DNA of 64,000 bases from Bacillus mojavensis RO-H-1 = KCTC 3706. Lineage in GTDB: Bacteria; Bacillota; Bacilli; Bacillales; Bacillaceae. Of this stretch, positions 9,886 to 18,921 are shown one piece after another (the first letter of the stretch is position 1; each line of letters starts with the position of its first letter). Location of the stretch: positions 1-64,000 of the forward strand of contig NZ_JH600285.1 of assembly GCF_000245335.1 (NCBI RefSeq), read 5' to 3'. The notes below the pieces were generated by a model. It saw nothing but the letters and a program-made list of their open reading frames with translations. It was not told the DNA's origin and made no database searches. The position numbers and the translations under genes are program-made.

Positions 9886-10680
9886 ATGAGTGATCCTTAT
9901 ATGCCGCTGACTTCAGTCAGAAGCGGGACTGGGTTCGAAGCCGCAAAGGGTGTACATGGTCTGACCGTGCAAATTGCGAATGTCTATTTTATTCAATATC
10001 CTTCTGAACCTCATTCATTTATTTTAATAGATGCCGGCATGCCTCAATCAGCCGGCATGATTCTAAACGAAGCAAAACAGAGATTCGGCGATGACTATCA
10101 CTTGAAAGCCATTATTCTGACACACGGGCACTTTGATCATATCGGGGCCATTGAAGAGATCCTTGAGCATTGGGATGTTCCTGTTTATATTCATTCGCGG
10201 GAGATGCCTTTTGTAACCGGAAAAGAGGATTATCCGCCGGCGCGGCCAGACAGCAAAAGCGGGCTGGTCGCCAAGCTGTCGCCGCTGTTTCCGCGCCACT
10301 CGATCGATATTTCCGCTCATGTTCAAGCACTGCCTGAAGACGGCACTGTTCCGTTTCTGGACGAGTGGATCTGGATCGCCACACCTGGCCATACACCCGG
10401 CCATATTTCACTATTCCGCGAGGACGGCCATGTGCTTGTCGCAGGTGATGCGGTGATTACAGTTGAACAGGAAAAAATGGCGGATGTCTTCATTCAAAAA
10501 CAGGAGCTTCACGGCCCGCCGGCTTATTTCACACCTGACACCGAGACGGCCGCCGAGTCCATTCAAAGACTTGCCGAACTAGAACCGGAAGCGCTGCTGA
10601 CCGGGCACGGCATCCCAATGACAGGCAGAAACTTTCGCAGTGATTTAATGGAATTGGCCAATCATTTATCATCCCTTTGA
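9886..10680 (+). CDS. yflN: Metallo-beta-lactamase-fold hydrolase YflN
   Basis: The protein has 264 residues from ATG 9886, preceded by GGAGGTG at 9874-9880. The metal-binding signature T-H-G-H-F-D-H gives His80, His82, Asp84 and His85. Further ligands appear in ATPGHTPGHISLF, AGDAVIT and LLTGHGIP. This is a glyoxalase-II-like or lactonase-like member of the superfamily. The substrate is unknown. Its place immediately after citM suggests a co-transcribed metabolic hydrolase, but no biochemical role can be read from the sequence. Confidence 0.88.
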   Translation: MSDPYMPLTSVRSGTGFEAAKGVHGLTVQIANVYFIQYPSEPHSFILIDAGMPQSAGMILNEAKQRFGDDYHLKAIILTHGHFDHIGAIEEILEHWDVPVYIHSREMPFVTGKEDYPPARPDSKSGLVAKLSPLFPRHSIDISAHVQALPEDGTVPFLDEWIWIATPGHTPGHISLFREDGHVLVAGDAVITVEQEKMADVFIQKQELHGPPAYFTPDTETAAESIQRLAELEPEALLTGHGIPMTGRNFRSDLMELANHLSSL

Positions 10681-10707
10681 CACTCGCAAACGCGGGTGTT
10701 TTTTTTA
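10681..10707 (+). terminator. Rho-independent terminator after yflN
   Basis: CACTCGC and GCGGGTG pair around AAAC and are followed by nine T residues. Confidence 0.8.
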
Positions 10708-10800
10708 TTTGTTTTTCCAAGAAGATGCAGAAAAATCATTTGTCTTCCCGCTCAAAAACGATACAATGAGAAGCATGAATGCGATTTGGAGGAGAGTTTG

Positions 10801-11892
10801 TTGGAAGATAAAGAAATACTATGGAATGAAGCGAAAGCGTTTATTGCCAATTGCTATCAGGAACTCGGAAAGGAGGATGAAGTGCAAGACCGTCTCGATG
10901 ACATTAAAAGTGAGATTGACCGGACTGGAAGCTATGTACATACAAAGGAAGAGCTGGCGCACGGGGCGAAAATGGCTTGGAGAAACAGCAACCGCTGCAT
11001 CGGCAGACTGTTCTGGAATTCGCTGAATGTCATTGACAGACGTGACGTCCAGACAAAAGAAGAAGTACGGGACGCTTTATTGCATCACATTGAAACCGCA
11101 ACAAATAACGGGAAAATCAGGCCGACGATTACGATTTTCCCTCCAGAAGAGAAGGGCGAAAAGCAGGTAGAGATCTGGAATCATCAGCTGATCCGGTACG
11201 CGGGATACGATTCCGACGGAGAAAGAATCGGCGATCCTGCTTCCCGTTCTCTTACCGCAGCCTGTGAGCAGCTTGGCTGGCGCGGAGAGCGGACTGATTT
11301 TGATTTGCTGCCGCTTATTTTCCGCATGAAGGGTGACCAACAGCCGGTCTGGTATGAGCTGCCCCGGTCACTGGTGATAGAAGTTCCGCTGACCCACCCG
11401 GAATTCGAAGCGTTTTCTGACCTGAAGCTGCAATGGTACGGCGTGCCGATTATTGCGGATATGAGGCTTGAGATCGGTGGCGTTCATTATAATGCCGCAC
11501 CGTTTAACGGCTGGTATATGGGAACGGAGATCGGTGCGAGAAACCTGGCTGATGAAAAGCGGTATGATAAGCTCAAAAAAGTGGCATCCGTTATCGGTAT
11601 TGCCACTGATTACAATGCGGATTTATGGAAGGATCAGGCGCTTGTTGAATTGAATAAAGCTGTTTTGCATTCATATAAAAAGCACGGCGTCAGCATCGTC
11701 GATCATCACACGGCTGCAAGCCAGTTTAAACGGTTTGAAGAGCAGGAGGAAGAAGCGGGCAGAAAGCTGACGGGTGACTGGACATGGCTGATTCCGCCGA
11801 TTTCACCAGCTTCCACACATATTTTTCACAGGTCCTATGACAATTCAATCGTCAAGCCGAATTACTTTTATCAGGATAAGCCTTACGAATAG
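10801..11892 (+). CDS. nos: Bacterial nitric oxide synthase (oxygenase domain only)
   Basis: Nos oxidises L-arginine via N-hydroxyarginine to citrulline and NO using heme and tetrahydrofolate/biopterin. It has no reductase domain and borrows electrons from cellular flavodoxins (YkuN/YkuP in B. subtilis). The 363 residues match the known length when started at TTG 10801, eight bases after GGAGG (10788-10792). Cys66 in [10 protein letters not shown] is the axial heme ligand. The conserved [17 protein letters not shown] block and C-terminal WTWLIPP are present. Several N-terminal residues differ from strain 168 as I recall it, which argues for a sibling species. The 3' end overlaps the convergent acyP gene by 10 bp. 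Confidence 0.95.
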   Translation: MEDKEILWNEAKAFIANCYQELGKEDEVQDRLDDIKSEIDRTGSYVHTKEELAHGAKMAWRNSNRCIGRLFWNSLNVIDRRDVQTKEEVRDALLHHIETATNNGKIRPTITIFPPEEKGEKQVEIWNHQLIRYAGYDSDGERIGDPASRSLTAACEQLGWRGERTDFDLLPLIFRMKGDQQPVWYELPRSLVIEVPLTHPEFEAFSDLKLQWYGVPIIADMRLEIGGVHYNAAPFNGWYMGTEIGARNLADEKRYDKLKKVASVIGIATDYNADLWKDQALVELNKAVLHSYKKHGVSIVDHHTAASQFKRFEEQEEEAGRKLTGDWTWLIPPISPASTHIFHRSYDNSIVKPNYFYQDKPYE

Positions 11893-12158
11893 ACTATTGA
11901 AAACCGATGATGGCCTTCAAGGCTGCTGGATTCAGTGACAGAGATGCCGGTAACTTTTGAAAAGGGGCTGCCTTTCTTCACGGCCTCAAGAAATGATTGC
12001 AAGGCGTTTTCCGGCCCTTCGGCCAAAATCTCGACACGCCCGTCATCACGGTTTTTGACCCAGCCGGTGAGTTTATGCTTATCGGCTTCCGCTTGAACAA
12101 AGTAGCGAAAACCGACTCCTTGAACCCGGCCGTCTGCAACGATTCGATATTGAAGCAT
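11883..12158 (-). CDS. acyP: Acylphosphatase
   Basis: The protein has 91 residues and hydrolyses acyl phosphates. The signature [13 protein letters not shown] holds the phosphate-binding loop and catalytic Arg, and [13 protein letters not shown] holds the catalytic Asn. The start ATG 12158 follows AAGGTGG; upstream in-frame starts lack a ribosome site. It is convergent with nos, overlapping its end by 10 bp. The former name is yflL. Confidence 0.93.
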   Translation of the reverse strand: MLQYRIVADGRVQGVGFRYFVQAEADKHKLTGWVKNRDDGRVEILAEGPENALQSFLEAVKKGSPFSKVTGISVTESSSLEGHHRFSIVYS

Positions 12159-12224
12159 GTAAAAACCACCTTTTCTTTTTATGATAATCAATCATTTTAT
12201 ATACTGTAAAGGGGATGTGTTCGT

Positions 12225-12890
12225 ATGACATCAGCGCATTATTCCATTCTTTCTCTTAACCTGGGAAAGCCGCAGACGCTTGAATACGATGGAAAGAAAA
12301 TAGAGACCGGCATCATGAAGCGGCCGGCTGCTTCCGCGGTTATGCTGTATCGGGAGAATTTTGAAGGAGACGGACAGGCGGACCTCGTCAATCATGGCGG
12401 CCCTGATAAGGCTGTCTGTGTCTATCCCGCGGAGCACTATCCGTTTTGGACGGAGTTTCTCTCTAGATCGCTCCCTGACGCCGCGTTTGGTGAAAATCTC
12501 ACGGTACAGGGTCTGACTGAGGAGGACGTTTGCATAGGGGATGTCTTTCAGCTTGATGATGCCGTTGTTCAGGTCAGCCAGCCGCGTCAGCCGTGTATAA
12601 AACTGGCCAAAAAGTTTGGTGTGAAGGATATGGTGCTGAAAGTTCAGCAAACCGGATATACAGGATTTTATTTTCGCGTGCTGGAAGAGGGCAGGGTCGC
12701 TCCGGATGCAAAGCTCGAACTGCTGTCCAGAGGCGAAAAAGGCATATCCGTCCAATTTGCAAACCATATCAAATACCATGACACAAAAAATCTCACTGCC
12801 ATTGAACGGATTTTAAGTGAAGAAGCATTGTCTGAAAGCTGGAGATCTTCCTTTATCAAAAAACGGGACAGGCTGCTTTCGATTCAATAA
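12225..12890 (+). CDS. yflK: MOSC-domain protein YflK
   Basis: The protein has 221 residues. The MOSC (molybdenum cofactor sulfurase C-terminal) fold is indicated by VNHGGPDKAVCVYPAEHYPFW, FGENLTVQGL, IGDVFQLDDAVVQVSQPRQPC with the conserved Cys, and LAKKFG. Homologues such as E. coli YiiM carry molybdenum cofactor and reduce N-hydroxylated compounds. The ATG follows AAAGGGGATG. It is divergent from acyP and is followed by a terminator shared with yflJ. Confidence 0.9.
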   Translation: MTSAHYSILSLNLGKPQTLEYDGKKIETGIMKRPAASAVMLYRENFEGDGQADLVNHGGPDKAVCVYPAEHYPFWTEFLSRSLPDAAFGENLTVQGLTEEDVCIGDVFQLDDAVVQVSQPRQPCIKLAKKFGVKDMVLKVQQTGYTGFYFRVLEEGRVAPDAKLELLSRGEKGISVQFANHIKYHDTKNLTAIERILSEEALSESWRSSFIKKRDRLLSIQ

Positions 12891-12925
12891 AAAAGCCGCG
12901 CATCTAAACGTGCGCGGCTTCACCA
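12891..12925. terminator. Bidirectional terminator between yflK and yflJ
   Basis: AAGCCGCGCA and TGCGCGGCTT pair around TCTAAACG, with an A-run before the stem that serves as T-tract for the minus strand. Confidence 0.8.
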
Positions 12926-12927
12926 TG

Positions 12928-13065
12928 TCAGGATTGTTTTTTCTTTGTTTCAAGCAGGTTGGCAAGAAAATAGGTTTTATAGCTTTGAAGCTTTCTTCCT
13001 TCATATTTCGTGATGCCCTGCTTTTTTAATTCTGCTACATACCAGCCTTTACTGCCGTAATGCAT
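12928..13065 (-). CDS. yflJ: Small protein YflJ (DUF2639-type)
   Basis: This is a 45-residue protein. It begins MHYGSKGWYVAELKKQGI, contains YEGRKLQSYKT and ends with a lysine-rich tail (LLETKKKQS). The ATG at 13065 follows AAAGGAG at good distance. The pattern, a G-W-Y-V start and a K-L-Q/E-S-Y-K-T centre, is that of the short Bacillus DUF2639 family. The function is unknown. It is basic and likely cytosolic. Confidence 0.85.
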   Translation of the reverse strand: MHYGSKGWYVAELKKQGITKYEGRKLQSYKTYFLANLLETKKKQS

Positions 13066-13224
13066 GTCAGAAAACTCCTTTCCCTATCTGATTGACCAAA
13101 CGATTGGCATTGTAACATCTATCAAAAGATGCTGAAAAGAGATGCGGGGGAAACTGAGTCTTTCGCACTAGTGATGCGAACTTTCTTCCTGTATGTATAT
13201 GCGGAGTAAACGCTGAATATGATT

Positions 13225-13380
13225 TTAATGCCCGGTGAGTTTCAGCACGACAATGCCAAGTGTCATGATGCTGAACACAATACCGATATATGTAAGCATC
13301 CCGTTTTTTTTCTTCACGCCGAAAACGGTCATGATGATGCCTTCAATGAAAAAGACGATTCCAAAAATAATAAACCACAT
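13225..13380 (-). CDS. yflI: Small membrane protein YflI
   Basis: This is a 51-residue protein from ATG 13380, after AAAGGAG. Two hydrophobic helices ([20 protein letters not shown] and [18 protein letters not shown]) flank a basic loop VKKKNG, so it is an integral membrane hairpin. A longer start at 13407 (MSVKGAF) is possible but has no ribosome site. The function is unknown. Confidence 0.8.
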   Translation of the reverse strand: MWFIIFGIVFFIEGIIMTVFGVKKKNGMLTYIGIVFSIMTLGIVVLKLTGH

Positions 13381-13456
13381 GCGGACAAAGGCTCCTTTCA
13401 CAGACATTAATCCTAGTGTAGCATATCTGGATGGGCCGGGCTGTGACAATATAAAG

Positions 13457-13485
13457 AAGCCGGGCATACGCCCGGCTTAGGTGTT
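13457..13485 (-). terminator. Terminator after yflH
   Basis: AAGCCGGGC (13457-13465) and GCCCGGCTT (13470-13478) form a perfect 9-bp stem with a 4-nt loop, located between yflH and yflI. The T-tract is short on the minus strand. Confidence 0.7.
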
Positions 13486-13800
13486 TTATTGTTTCTCAAC
13501 CAATTTGACTAATAGCTGTGCCAAATGATTTTTCTCATCATCATCCGCAACGCTCCAAAGTTCCTGAAGCAGCATTTCTTCGCCGTTTTGCGGCTCTTCA
13601 TGTTTCGCGAGGTAGTCTCCCAGGATCGCAGCGCTTTTGACAAGCTTGCCGTCATCTAATCCTAATTTCTTGCCCCGGTTAACTTGTTTTTTCAGGTAGT
13701 CTTTAAATTCTTCAAAGTCTTTTAAAATTTCTTCTTTTATTGTTCCGTGCATTGCATTCATTTCGTTTTCAATTTGGATTTTTTCTTGATCTCTGTTCAT
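13486..13800 (-). CDS. yflH: DUF3243-type protein YflH
   Basis: This is a 104-residue, charged, helical protein (EEILKDFEEFKDYLKKQVNRG, then LGLDDGKLVKSAAILGDYLA) of the DUF3243 family conserved in Bacillus. It has no signal or membrane segment. AGGAGGAGG lies before the ATG. The function is unknown. It sits in a minus-strand run with mapB. Confidence 0.85.
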   Translation of the reverse strand: MNRDQEKIQIENEMNAMHGTIKEEILKDFEEFKDYLKKQVNRGKKLGLDDGKLVKSAAILGDYLAKHEEPQNGEEMLLQELWSVADDDEKNHLAQLLVKLVEKQ

Positions 13801-13872
13801 TACAGTGCCTCCTCCTGTGAATAGTGATGATTTACCTGTAAAAGGAGGAGGTTAAACATACGAAATGTGTTT

Positions 13873-14622
13873 TTACAGCTTTGTCAGGATAATCGGCTCG
13901 TCTTTGGTGATGACGATGGTGTGCTCAACTTGGGCAACCATGCTTTTATCCGGCGTCTTAAAGGTCCAGCCGTCTCCAGCTTCGACGATGGTTTCCGCTT
14001 TTGTTGAAATGAATGGTTCAAGTGCAATCACTGTGCCGTTTTTGAAGAGTGCGTTATCAAATGGATCATAATAGTTCATGATGTGGTTCGGCGCTTCGTG
14101 AAGGCTTCTGCCGATTCCGTGGCCGGTCAAGGTTTTAATGACGGTAAATCCTTGAGAACGTGCTTCATGATAAACGGCTCTCCCAATCTGATTTTGGCGC
14201 TTGCCGGCTTTTGCCTGCTGCAGGCCTTTTTGGAAAGCATCTTCCGCGCATTGGCATAGCTTATGAAGGCGTTCTTCTCCTTCACCGAGCACAAATGAGA
14301 TGCCTGTATCGGAGTAGAACCCGCCGAATTCAGCAGAGATATCAATGTTCACAAGATCTCCGGCTTTTAAAATAGTGGATGTGCTTGGAATACCGTGCGC
14401 CACTTCATCATTTACACTGATGCATGTAACACCGGGGAAGTCGTATTCTTTTTCCGGAGCCGAAACAGCGCCATGCTCGTCAAGCACCGCTTTACCGATA
14501 AGGTCAAGGTCTTTTGTACTCATGCCGGGCTCTGCTTTCCGCTTCATTTCTTCACGCGCCAGCGCTACGATTCTGCCGATTTTTTTCAGGCCTTCTAATT
14601 CTTGATCGTTTGTTACAATCAT
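13873..14622 (-). CDS. mapB: Methionine aminopeptidase, type I (MapB)
   Basis: The protein has 249 residues and removes N-terminal Met from nascent proteins using a dinuclear metal site. The ligands are seen in NVDIS…YSDTGISF-type strands (VNIDISAEFGGFYSDTGISF), the His of LTGHGIGRSLHEAPN, and the acidic residues in IALEPFIS and VAQVEHTIVIT; VNDEVAHGIP supplies the substrate-contacting His. This is the second, non-ribosomal-cluster MAP of B. subtilis (yflG). The upstream region has a GCGGGAA ribosome site. Confidence 0.93.
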   Translation of the reverse strand: MIVTNDQELEGLKKIGRIVALAREEMKRKAEPGMSTKDLDLIGKAVLDEHGAVSAPEKEYDFPGVTCISVNDEVAHGIPSTSTILKAGDLVNIDISAEFGGFYSDTGISFVLGEGEERLHKLCQCAEDAFQKGLQQAKAGKRQNQIGRAVYHEARSQGFTVIKTLTGHGIGRSLHEAPNHIMNYYDPFDNALFKNGTVIALEPFISTKAETIVEAGDGWTFKTPDKSMVAQVEHTIVITKDEPIILTKL

Positions 14623-14728
14623 CTGTCATTCCCGCTTTCTTTTTTAAATAATCTAGTTTAAGCTTACCACAATTGGCTCTAGAATAGGAAACACGCGAAC
14701 CTGAGAAAAAAGAAATAGGCCGGGAAAA

Positions 14729-14745
14729 TTGGTATAGATCACTAG
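14729..14745 (+). promoter_or_regulatory. Candidate NagR (GntR/HutC) operator before nagP
   Basis: TTGGTATAGATCACTAG is an imperfect palindrome of the GGT-N-TAGA-N-CACT type used by NagR/DasR-like GntR regulators, located 48 bp before the nagP start. NagR represses nagP and nagAB in B. subtilis until glucosamine phosphates are present. Confidence 0.65.
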
Positions 14746-14792
14746 ATATCTTGTATGGTATATTTTTAAAAAAGGGTAAGAGGGGGATGGGT

Positions 14793-16151
14793 ATGCTTTC
14801 ATTTTTACAAAAGCTTGGAAAGTCATTTATGCTCCCGATTGCGGTTTTGCCTGCAGTCGGGATTATCCTTGCACTTGGCAGGGAGGATTTATTCGATATC
14901 CCGTTTGTTTATCAAGCGGGAACCGCTGTTTTTGATCACCTGCCGCTTATTTTTGCGATTGGGATTGCCATCGGCATTTCAAAGGACAGCAATGGGGCCG
15001 CGGGTTTATCAGGGGCGATATCGTATCTGATGCTCGACGCGGCAACAAAATCAATTAATGAAGCAAACAACATGGCGGTATTTGGGGGAATTATTGCCGG
15101 TTTAATAGCGGGTTACACCTATAACCGCTTCAAGGATACAAAACTGCCGGAATATCTCGGATTCTTCAGCGGCAGACGGCTTGTGCCGATTGTCACCGCT
15201 ATTTTCACAATCATTTTAGCAGGGATATTCGGTGCGGTATGGCCGCCGATTCAATCGGGAATTAACGCGTTTGGGGAGTGGATGCTTGGGCTTGGCGGGA
15301 TCGGCGCGGGCATATTCGGTTTATTCAACAGGCTGTTAATTCCGCTTGGTCTTCACCACGTGCTGAATAATATTTTCTGGTTCCAATTCGGCGAATATAA
15401 CGGAGTGACAGGCGATTTGGCGCGCTTTTTCGCTAAAGACCCGACAGCGGGCACATACATGACGGGCTTCTTCCCGATTATGATGTTCGGTCTTCCGGCC
15501 GCATGTCTGGCAATGATTGTGACTGCCAAGCCGTCAAAACGAAAAGCAACGGCCGGAATGATGATTGGTTTTGCTTTGACTGCCTTTATCACAGGAATTA
15601 CGGAGCCGATTGAGTTTGCATTTATGTTTTTATCTCCGCTGTTATACGCTGTGCATGCAGTTTTAACCGGACTGTCGTTATTCATCGTTAATTTGCTCGG
15701 CATACGCTCTGGATTTTCTTTTTCAGCCGGTGCCATCGATTATCTTTTGAGCTATGGAATTGCAGAAAAGCCGCTGCTTCTGCTTCTGGTAGGTATATGC
15801 TATGCGGCTGTATACTTTGTCGTGTTTTACGTCTTAATTAAGACGTTGAATTTGAAAACGCCGGGACGGGAAGATGATGACTTGGATGAGGTGCTTGATG
15901 AGAACACAGCACAGTCTGTCAATGAAAACATCATGCTGAAGGGGCTTGGCGGAAAAGAAAACCTGCAGACGATTGATCACTGTGCGACAAGGCTGAGACT
16001 GACAGTGAAAGATACTTCTTTAGTGGATGAAGCGTTATTAAAGAAAGCAGGCGCAAAAGGAGTCGTCAAATCGGGCGGGCAATCAGTACAAGTCATTATT
16101 GGCCCGAATGTCGAGTTTGCGGCAGAGGAATTACGTGCTGCGGTGAAATAG
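14793..16151 (+). CDS. nagP: N-acetylglucosamine PTS permease, EIICB (NagP)
   Basis: NagP imports and phosphorylates GlcNAc. ATG 14793 gives 452 residues and sits at proper distance from AGAGGGGG; two upstream in-frame ATGs do not. The EIIC domain (about 1-375) contains multiple membrane segments and the motif ITEPIEFAFMF. The EIIB domain (about 385-452) has the phosphorylation Cys in TIDHCATRLRL. There is no EIIA domain, so phosphate must come from the glucose-type EIIA. A GntR-type operator lies upstream and a strong bidirectional terminator follows. Confidence 0.95.
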   Translation: MLSFLQKLGKSFMLPIAVLPAVGIILALGREDLFDIPFVYQAGTAVFDHLPLIFAIGIAIGISKDSNGAAGLSGAISYLMLDAATKSINEANNMAVFGGIIAGLIAGYTYNRFKDTKLPEYLGFFSGRRLVPIVTAIFTIILAGIFGAVWPPIQSGINAFGEWMLGLGGIGAGIFGLFNRLLIPLGLHHVLNNIFWFQFGEYNGVTGDLARFFAKDPTAGTYMTGFFPIMMFGLPAACLAMIVTAKPSKRKATAGMMIGFALTAFITGITEPIEFAFMFLSPLLYAVHAVLTGLSLFIVNLLGIRSGFSFSAGAIDYLLSYGIAEKPLLLLLVGICYAAVYFVVFYVLIKTLNLKTPGREDDDLDEVLDENTAQSVNENIMLKGLGGKENLQTIDHCATRLRLTVKDTSLVDEALLKKAGAKGVVKSGGQSVQVIIGPNVEFAAEELRAAVK

Positions 16152-16185
16152 AAAAAGCAGAGAGGCTGGCCTCTCTGCTTTTTTC
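16152..16185. terminator. Bidirectional terminator between nagP and ltaS1
   Basis: AAAAAGCAGAGAGG and CCTCTCTGCTTTTTT pair around CTGG (stem about 14 bp). T-tracts are present for both strands. Confidence 0.9.
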
Positions 16186-16256
16186 TTATTTATCTTCGTC
16201 TTCTGTTGACGTCTCTGAATCTTCGCCGTGTTTTGTGTAATCATAATCGGAAGGGT

Positions 16257-18134
16257 TCACCTTTTAAAACCTTTCGGGTTGTAGAAACGCAGCAGGTCTC
16301 CGTTTATGATTTTATCGGACATTTCGAGTTCCTTCTTGACGAGTGAGTCTTCTGACTTGTCGATCTCAGATTCATCAAGCTGTTTACCGGTTTTTGTGTC
16401 ATAGTACTTGCCGGATATTTTCGTGTACTTCGGTGATATAAAGTCTCCGTTACGGAACGGAATCACTTCACGGTGTTCTTTAGATAAAATATCAGAACCG
16501 GACATCAAGTAGTCTTTCGTATCCACTCCGAGCAAATGCAGAAGGGTTGGAGCCACATCGACGTCTCCGGCATATTTATGAACTTTTTCACCCTTCACGC
16601 CGGCAGCGTGGATAAAGAGCGGCACCCGCTGAAGCTGGGCGTTGTCATAATCGGTAATTTCATCTTTGCCAAGCACTTTGGCCATCGCGTTATTGTGGTT
16701 TTCAGAGATGCCGTAGTGGTCTCCGTACATCACGATAACCGATTTATCATATAACCTGTCTTTTTTCAGGTCATTGAAAAATTGTTCAATGGACTGATCA
16801 AGGTAATGGGCTGACTGGAAGTAGTTGTTGACGACAGAGTCACCAAAGTCTCCAGCCGGGAAGTCCGTATCCCCCTCATCCATTCCGAATGGGAAGTGGT
16901 TCGACAGGGTAATGAACTTCGTATAGAACGGCTGCGGCAAGCTTTCTAACAGCGGCATTGATTCTTTGAAGAACGGTTTGTCTTTCATGCCGTAGTTTTT
17001 CGTGTTTTCTTCGTTCATGTCATAGTAGGCAGAGTCGAAGAACTTATCGATGCCTTCCGCTTTGTACATTTCGTTTCGGTTCCAGAACGTCTGCGTATTC
17101 CCGTGGAACGTAGCAGATGTGTAATCTTTAGACTTCAAAATCGCCGGAACGGATTGAAGCGTGTTTTGCGCTTTGTTAACGAAAACGGAACCTTGAGCCA
17201 GCGGATACAGAGAGTTTTCCATCATAAATTCCGCATCCGATGTTTTACCTTGTCCTGTTTGGTGGAAAAAGTTATCAAAGTAGAACGTTTCGTTATCGTG
17301 TGCCAGTTTATTTAAGAACGGTGTAACTTCTTTGCCGTCAATCTTATAGTCGATGATGAAGGACTGCAAAGATTCAAGTGAAACGTAAATGACGTTTTTT
17401 CCTTCCGCTTTGCCGAAATACACATTGTTCGGCACATCGTAATTGGCTTTCATGTAGTTCTCAACTTCCGTTACGTCGCTTGAATCGGCGAGTGCGCGCT
17501 GGCTGTTGGATTTGACATTCTGCACAGCATCATAAATCGTGAAATTGTATGTTCCTAAATATTTGACAAGGTAGTTTCGGTCAAATGATCTAGTCAGCAA
17601 TTCAGGACGGTCTGATTCCGCAACTGCCAGGTTGATTAAGAAAACGAGAATCGAAGACGCAAGAACGATTCGGAATGATTTTTTGTTAGACGACGCCTCG
17701 GCAGGCTTGTTCACTTTAATCGCTAAGATAATCAGAATGATCGTATCAATAAAGTAAAAGGCGTCAGTCGGTCTCATCAGCGAAAATGCGCTGTCACCGA
17801 GTTGGCCGCCGTTTGTTTTAGCCTGCATAATGACCGGAATCGTAATAAAATCATTGAAGAATCGATAATACACAATGTTTGCGTACAGTAAAAAAGACAT
17901 TAAAAAATGAATCACTATGATGGCTGTCTGCTGTAATTTTTTCTTGAACAAAAGTCCAAATCCAAGAAAGAATAAGCTTGAGCTGAGCGGATTCACAAAA
18001 AGCAATATTTTCTGGATCGTGTTGTCTATTCCTAAGTTAAAGTTCAGGACATAACCGACATACGTCTTTACCCATAACAGGACGACCGCAATTAAGAAGA
18101 AGGCCAGTCCTCTTTCTTTTATAAATGTTTTCAT
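16257..18134 (-). CDS. ltaS1: Lipoteichoic acid synthase LtaS1 (YflE), C-terminal tail lost by a one-base frameshift
   Basis: LtaS1 transfers glycerol phosphate from phosphatidylglycerol to extend lipoteichoic acid. Five membrane segments fill residues 8-170. After the predicted signal-peptidase site (ALA216) the extracellular sulfatase-like domain shows Glu254 (SLES), nucleophile Thr298 (GQGKTSDAEF) and the metal-site motif MYGDHYGISENHN. Translation stops at 625 residues after PKGFKR. One extra A in the AAAA run at 16263-16266 would continue into VNPSDYDYTK… and stop at 16186-16188, giving 649 residues, the length I know for YflE. The missing acidic tail lies beyond the catalytic domain, so activity may survive. 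This may be a sequencing error or a true deletion. Confidence 0.93.
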   Translation of the reverse strand: MKTFIKERGLAFFLIAVVLLWVKTYVGYVLNFNLGIDNTIQKILLFVNPLSSSLFFLGFGLLFKKKLQQTAIIVIHFLMSFLLYANIVYYRFFNDFITIPVIMQAKTNGGQLGDSAFSLMRPTDAFYFIDTIILIILAIKVNKPAEASSNKKSFRIVLASSILVFLINLAVAESDRPELLTRSFDRNYLVKYLGTYNFTIYDAVQNVKSNSQRALADSSDVTEVENYMKANYDVPNNVYFGKAEGKNVIYVSLESLQSFIIDYKIDGKEVTPFLNKLAHDNETFYFDNFFHQTGQGKTSDAEFMMENSLYPLAQGSVFVNKAQNTLQSVPAILKSKDYTSATFHGNTQTFWNRNEMYKAEGIDKFFDSAYYDMNEENTKNYGMKDKPFFKESMPLLESLPQPFYTKFITLSNHFPFGMDEGDTDFPAGDFGDSVVNNYFQSAHYLDQSIEQFFNDLKKDRLYDKSVIVMYGDHYGISENHNNAMAKVLGKDEITDYDNAQLQRVPLFIHAAGVKGEKVHKYAGDVDVAPTLLHLLGVDTKDYLMSGSDILSKEHREVIPFRNGDFISPKYTKISGKYYDTKTGKQLDESEIDKSEDSLVKKELEMSDKIINGDLLRFYNPKGFKR

Positions 18135-18390
18135 TGTTACACTCCTTTTTTCCGATCACAGTTCGAGCGAAACGATAGAAAAAACGAACGTATCCAATAT
18201 AACACGAATCGGCTGATTAGAAAAGTGAAAATCGTCCGATGGAAAATGTGGCGAAAAACGCCGTCGAATCAACGTTTTCCTAGGAAATCGCCAGATGTAA
18301 AAACAGGTTTCTTTCTGTCAATAAAGGAATAATATGGTTTGTGACAGCTGTATGATAAAATATGTTCATTACATGAATAGAGGTGGGACG

Positions 18391-18784
18391 ATGGATTTTT
18401 CTCATATTGTGTCTGAAGATAAGATTAAACGCGCCATCAAAGACGGAGAATTTGACAACCTGCCGGGAATGGGAAAACCGCTGCCAAAGGATGATGCGGC
18501 CCACTTGCCGGAATCTCTGCGGATGGGATATCGTATGTTAAAAAATGCAGGGATGGCTGAGGATGAGGGTGCACTTAAAAAAGAGCTTATGACCCTCAAC
18601 CATTTAATCTCCAAGTGCTATGACGAAAAGGAACGTGAGCAATTAGTAAGAAAAAAATACAGAGAAGCAGCTGATGCTCGATAAGCTTGCCGACAAAAAA
18701 GGCATGTTTTCCAAACCGGCGTCATCGTTTTATAAGAATCAAGTATATGATCGTCTTGGGCGAAACAGACCTTCTTCCACTTAA
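18391..18784 (+). pseudogene. yflB: YflB (DUF1992, J-domain-related family), frameshifted in an A7 run
   Basis: The first frame starts at ATG 18391 after AGGTGGG. It encodes the DUF1992 pattern IKRAIKDGEFDNLPGMGKPLP…LPESLRMGYRMLKNAG and then ends early at 18682-18684 with an unrelated tail. In the next frame the sequence resumes EKQLMLDKLADKKGMF…FYKNQVYDRLGR and stops at 18782-18784. Removing one A from the run AAAAAAA (18651-18657) joins both parts into 130 residues, the length I recall for YflB. The gene is therefore intact except for one base, either a recent mutation, a slippage site or a read error. Function is poorly known; relatives are small DnaJ-like proteins. Confidence 0.85.
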
Positions 18785-18921
18785 TTTTCCTTGCCAGACG
18801 GCTGTTTTTTAGCCATCCAGCTTCCTTTCTTCCTCAATTTGACTCAGTTTTGTCTGTTCTAAAAGGTTTATGTTTTTCCATCTGTGGGGAAATGACCCAT
18901 AAACGGGTAAAGGGTGATGGG

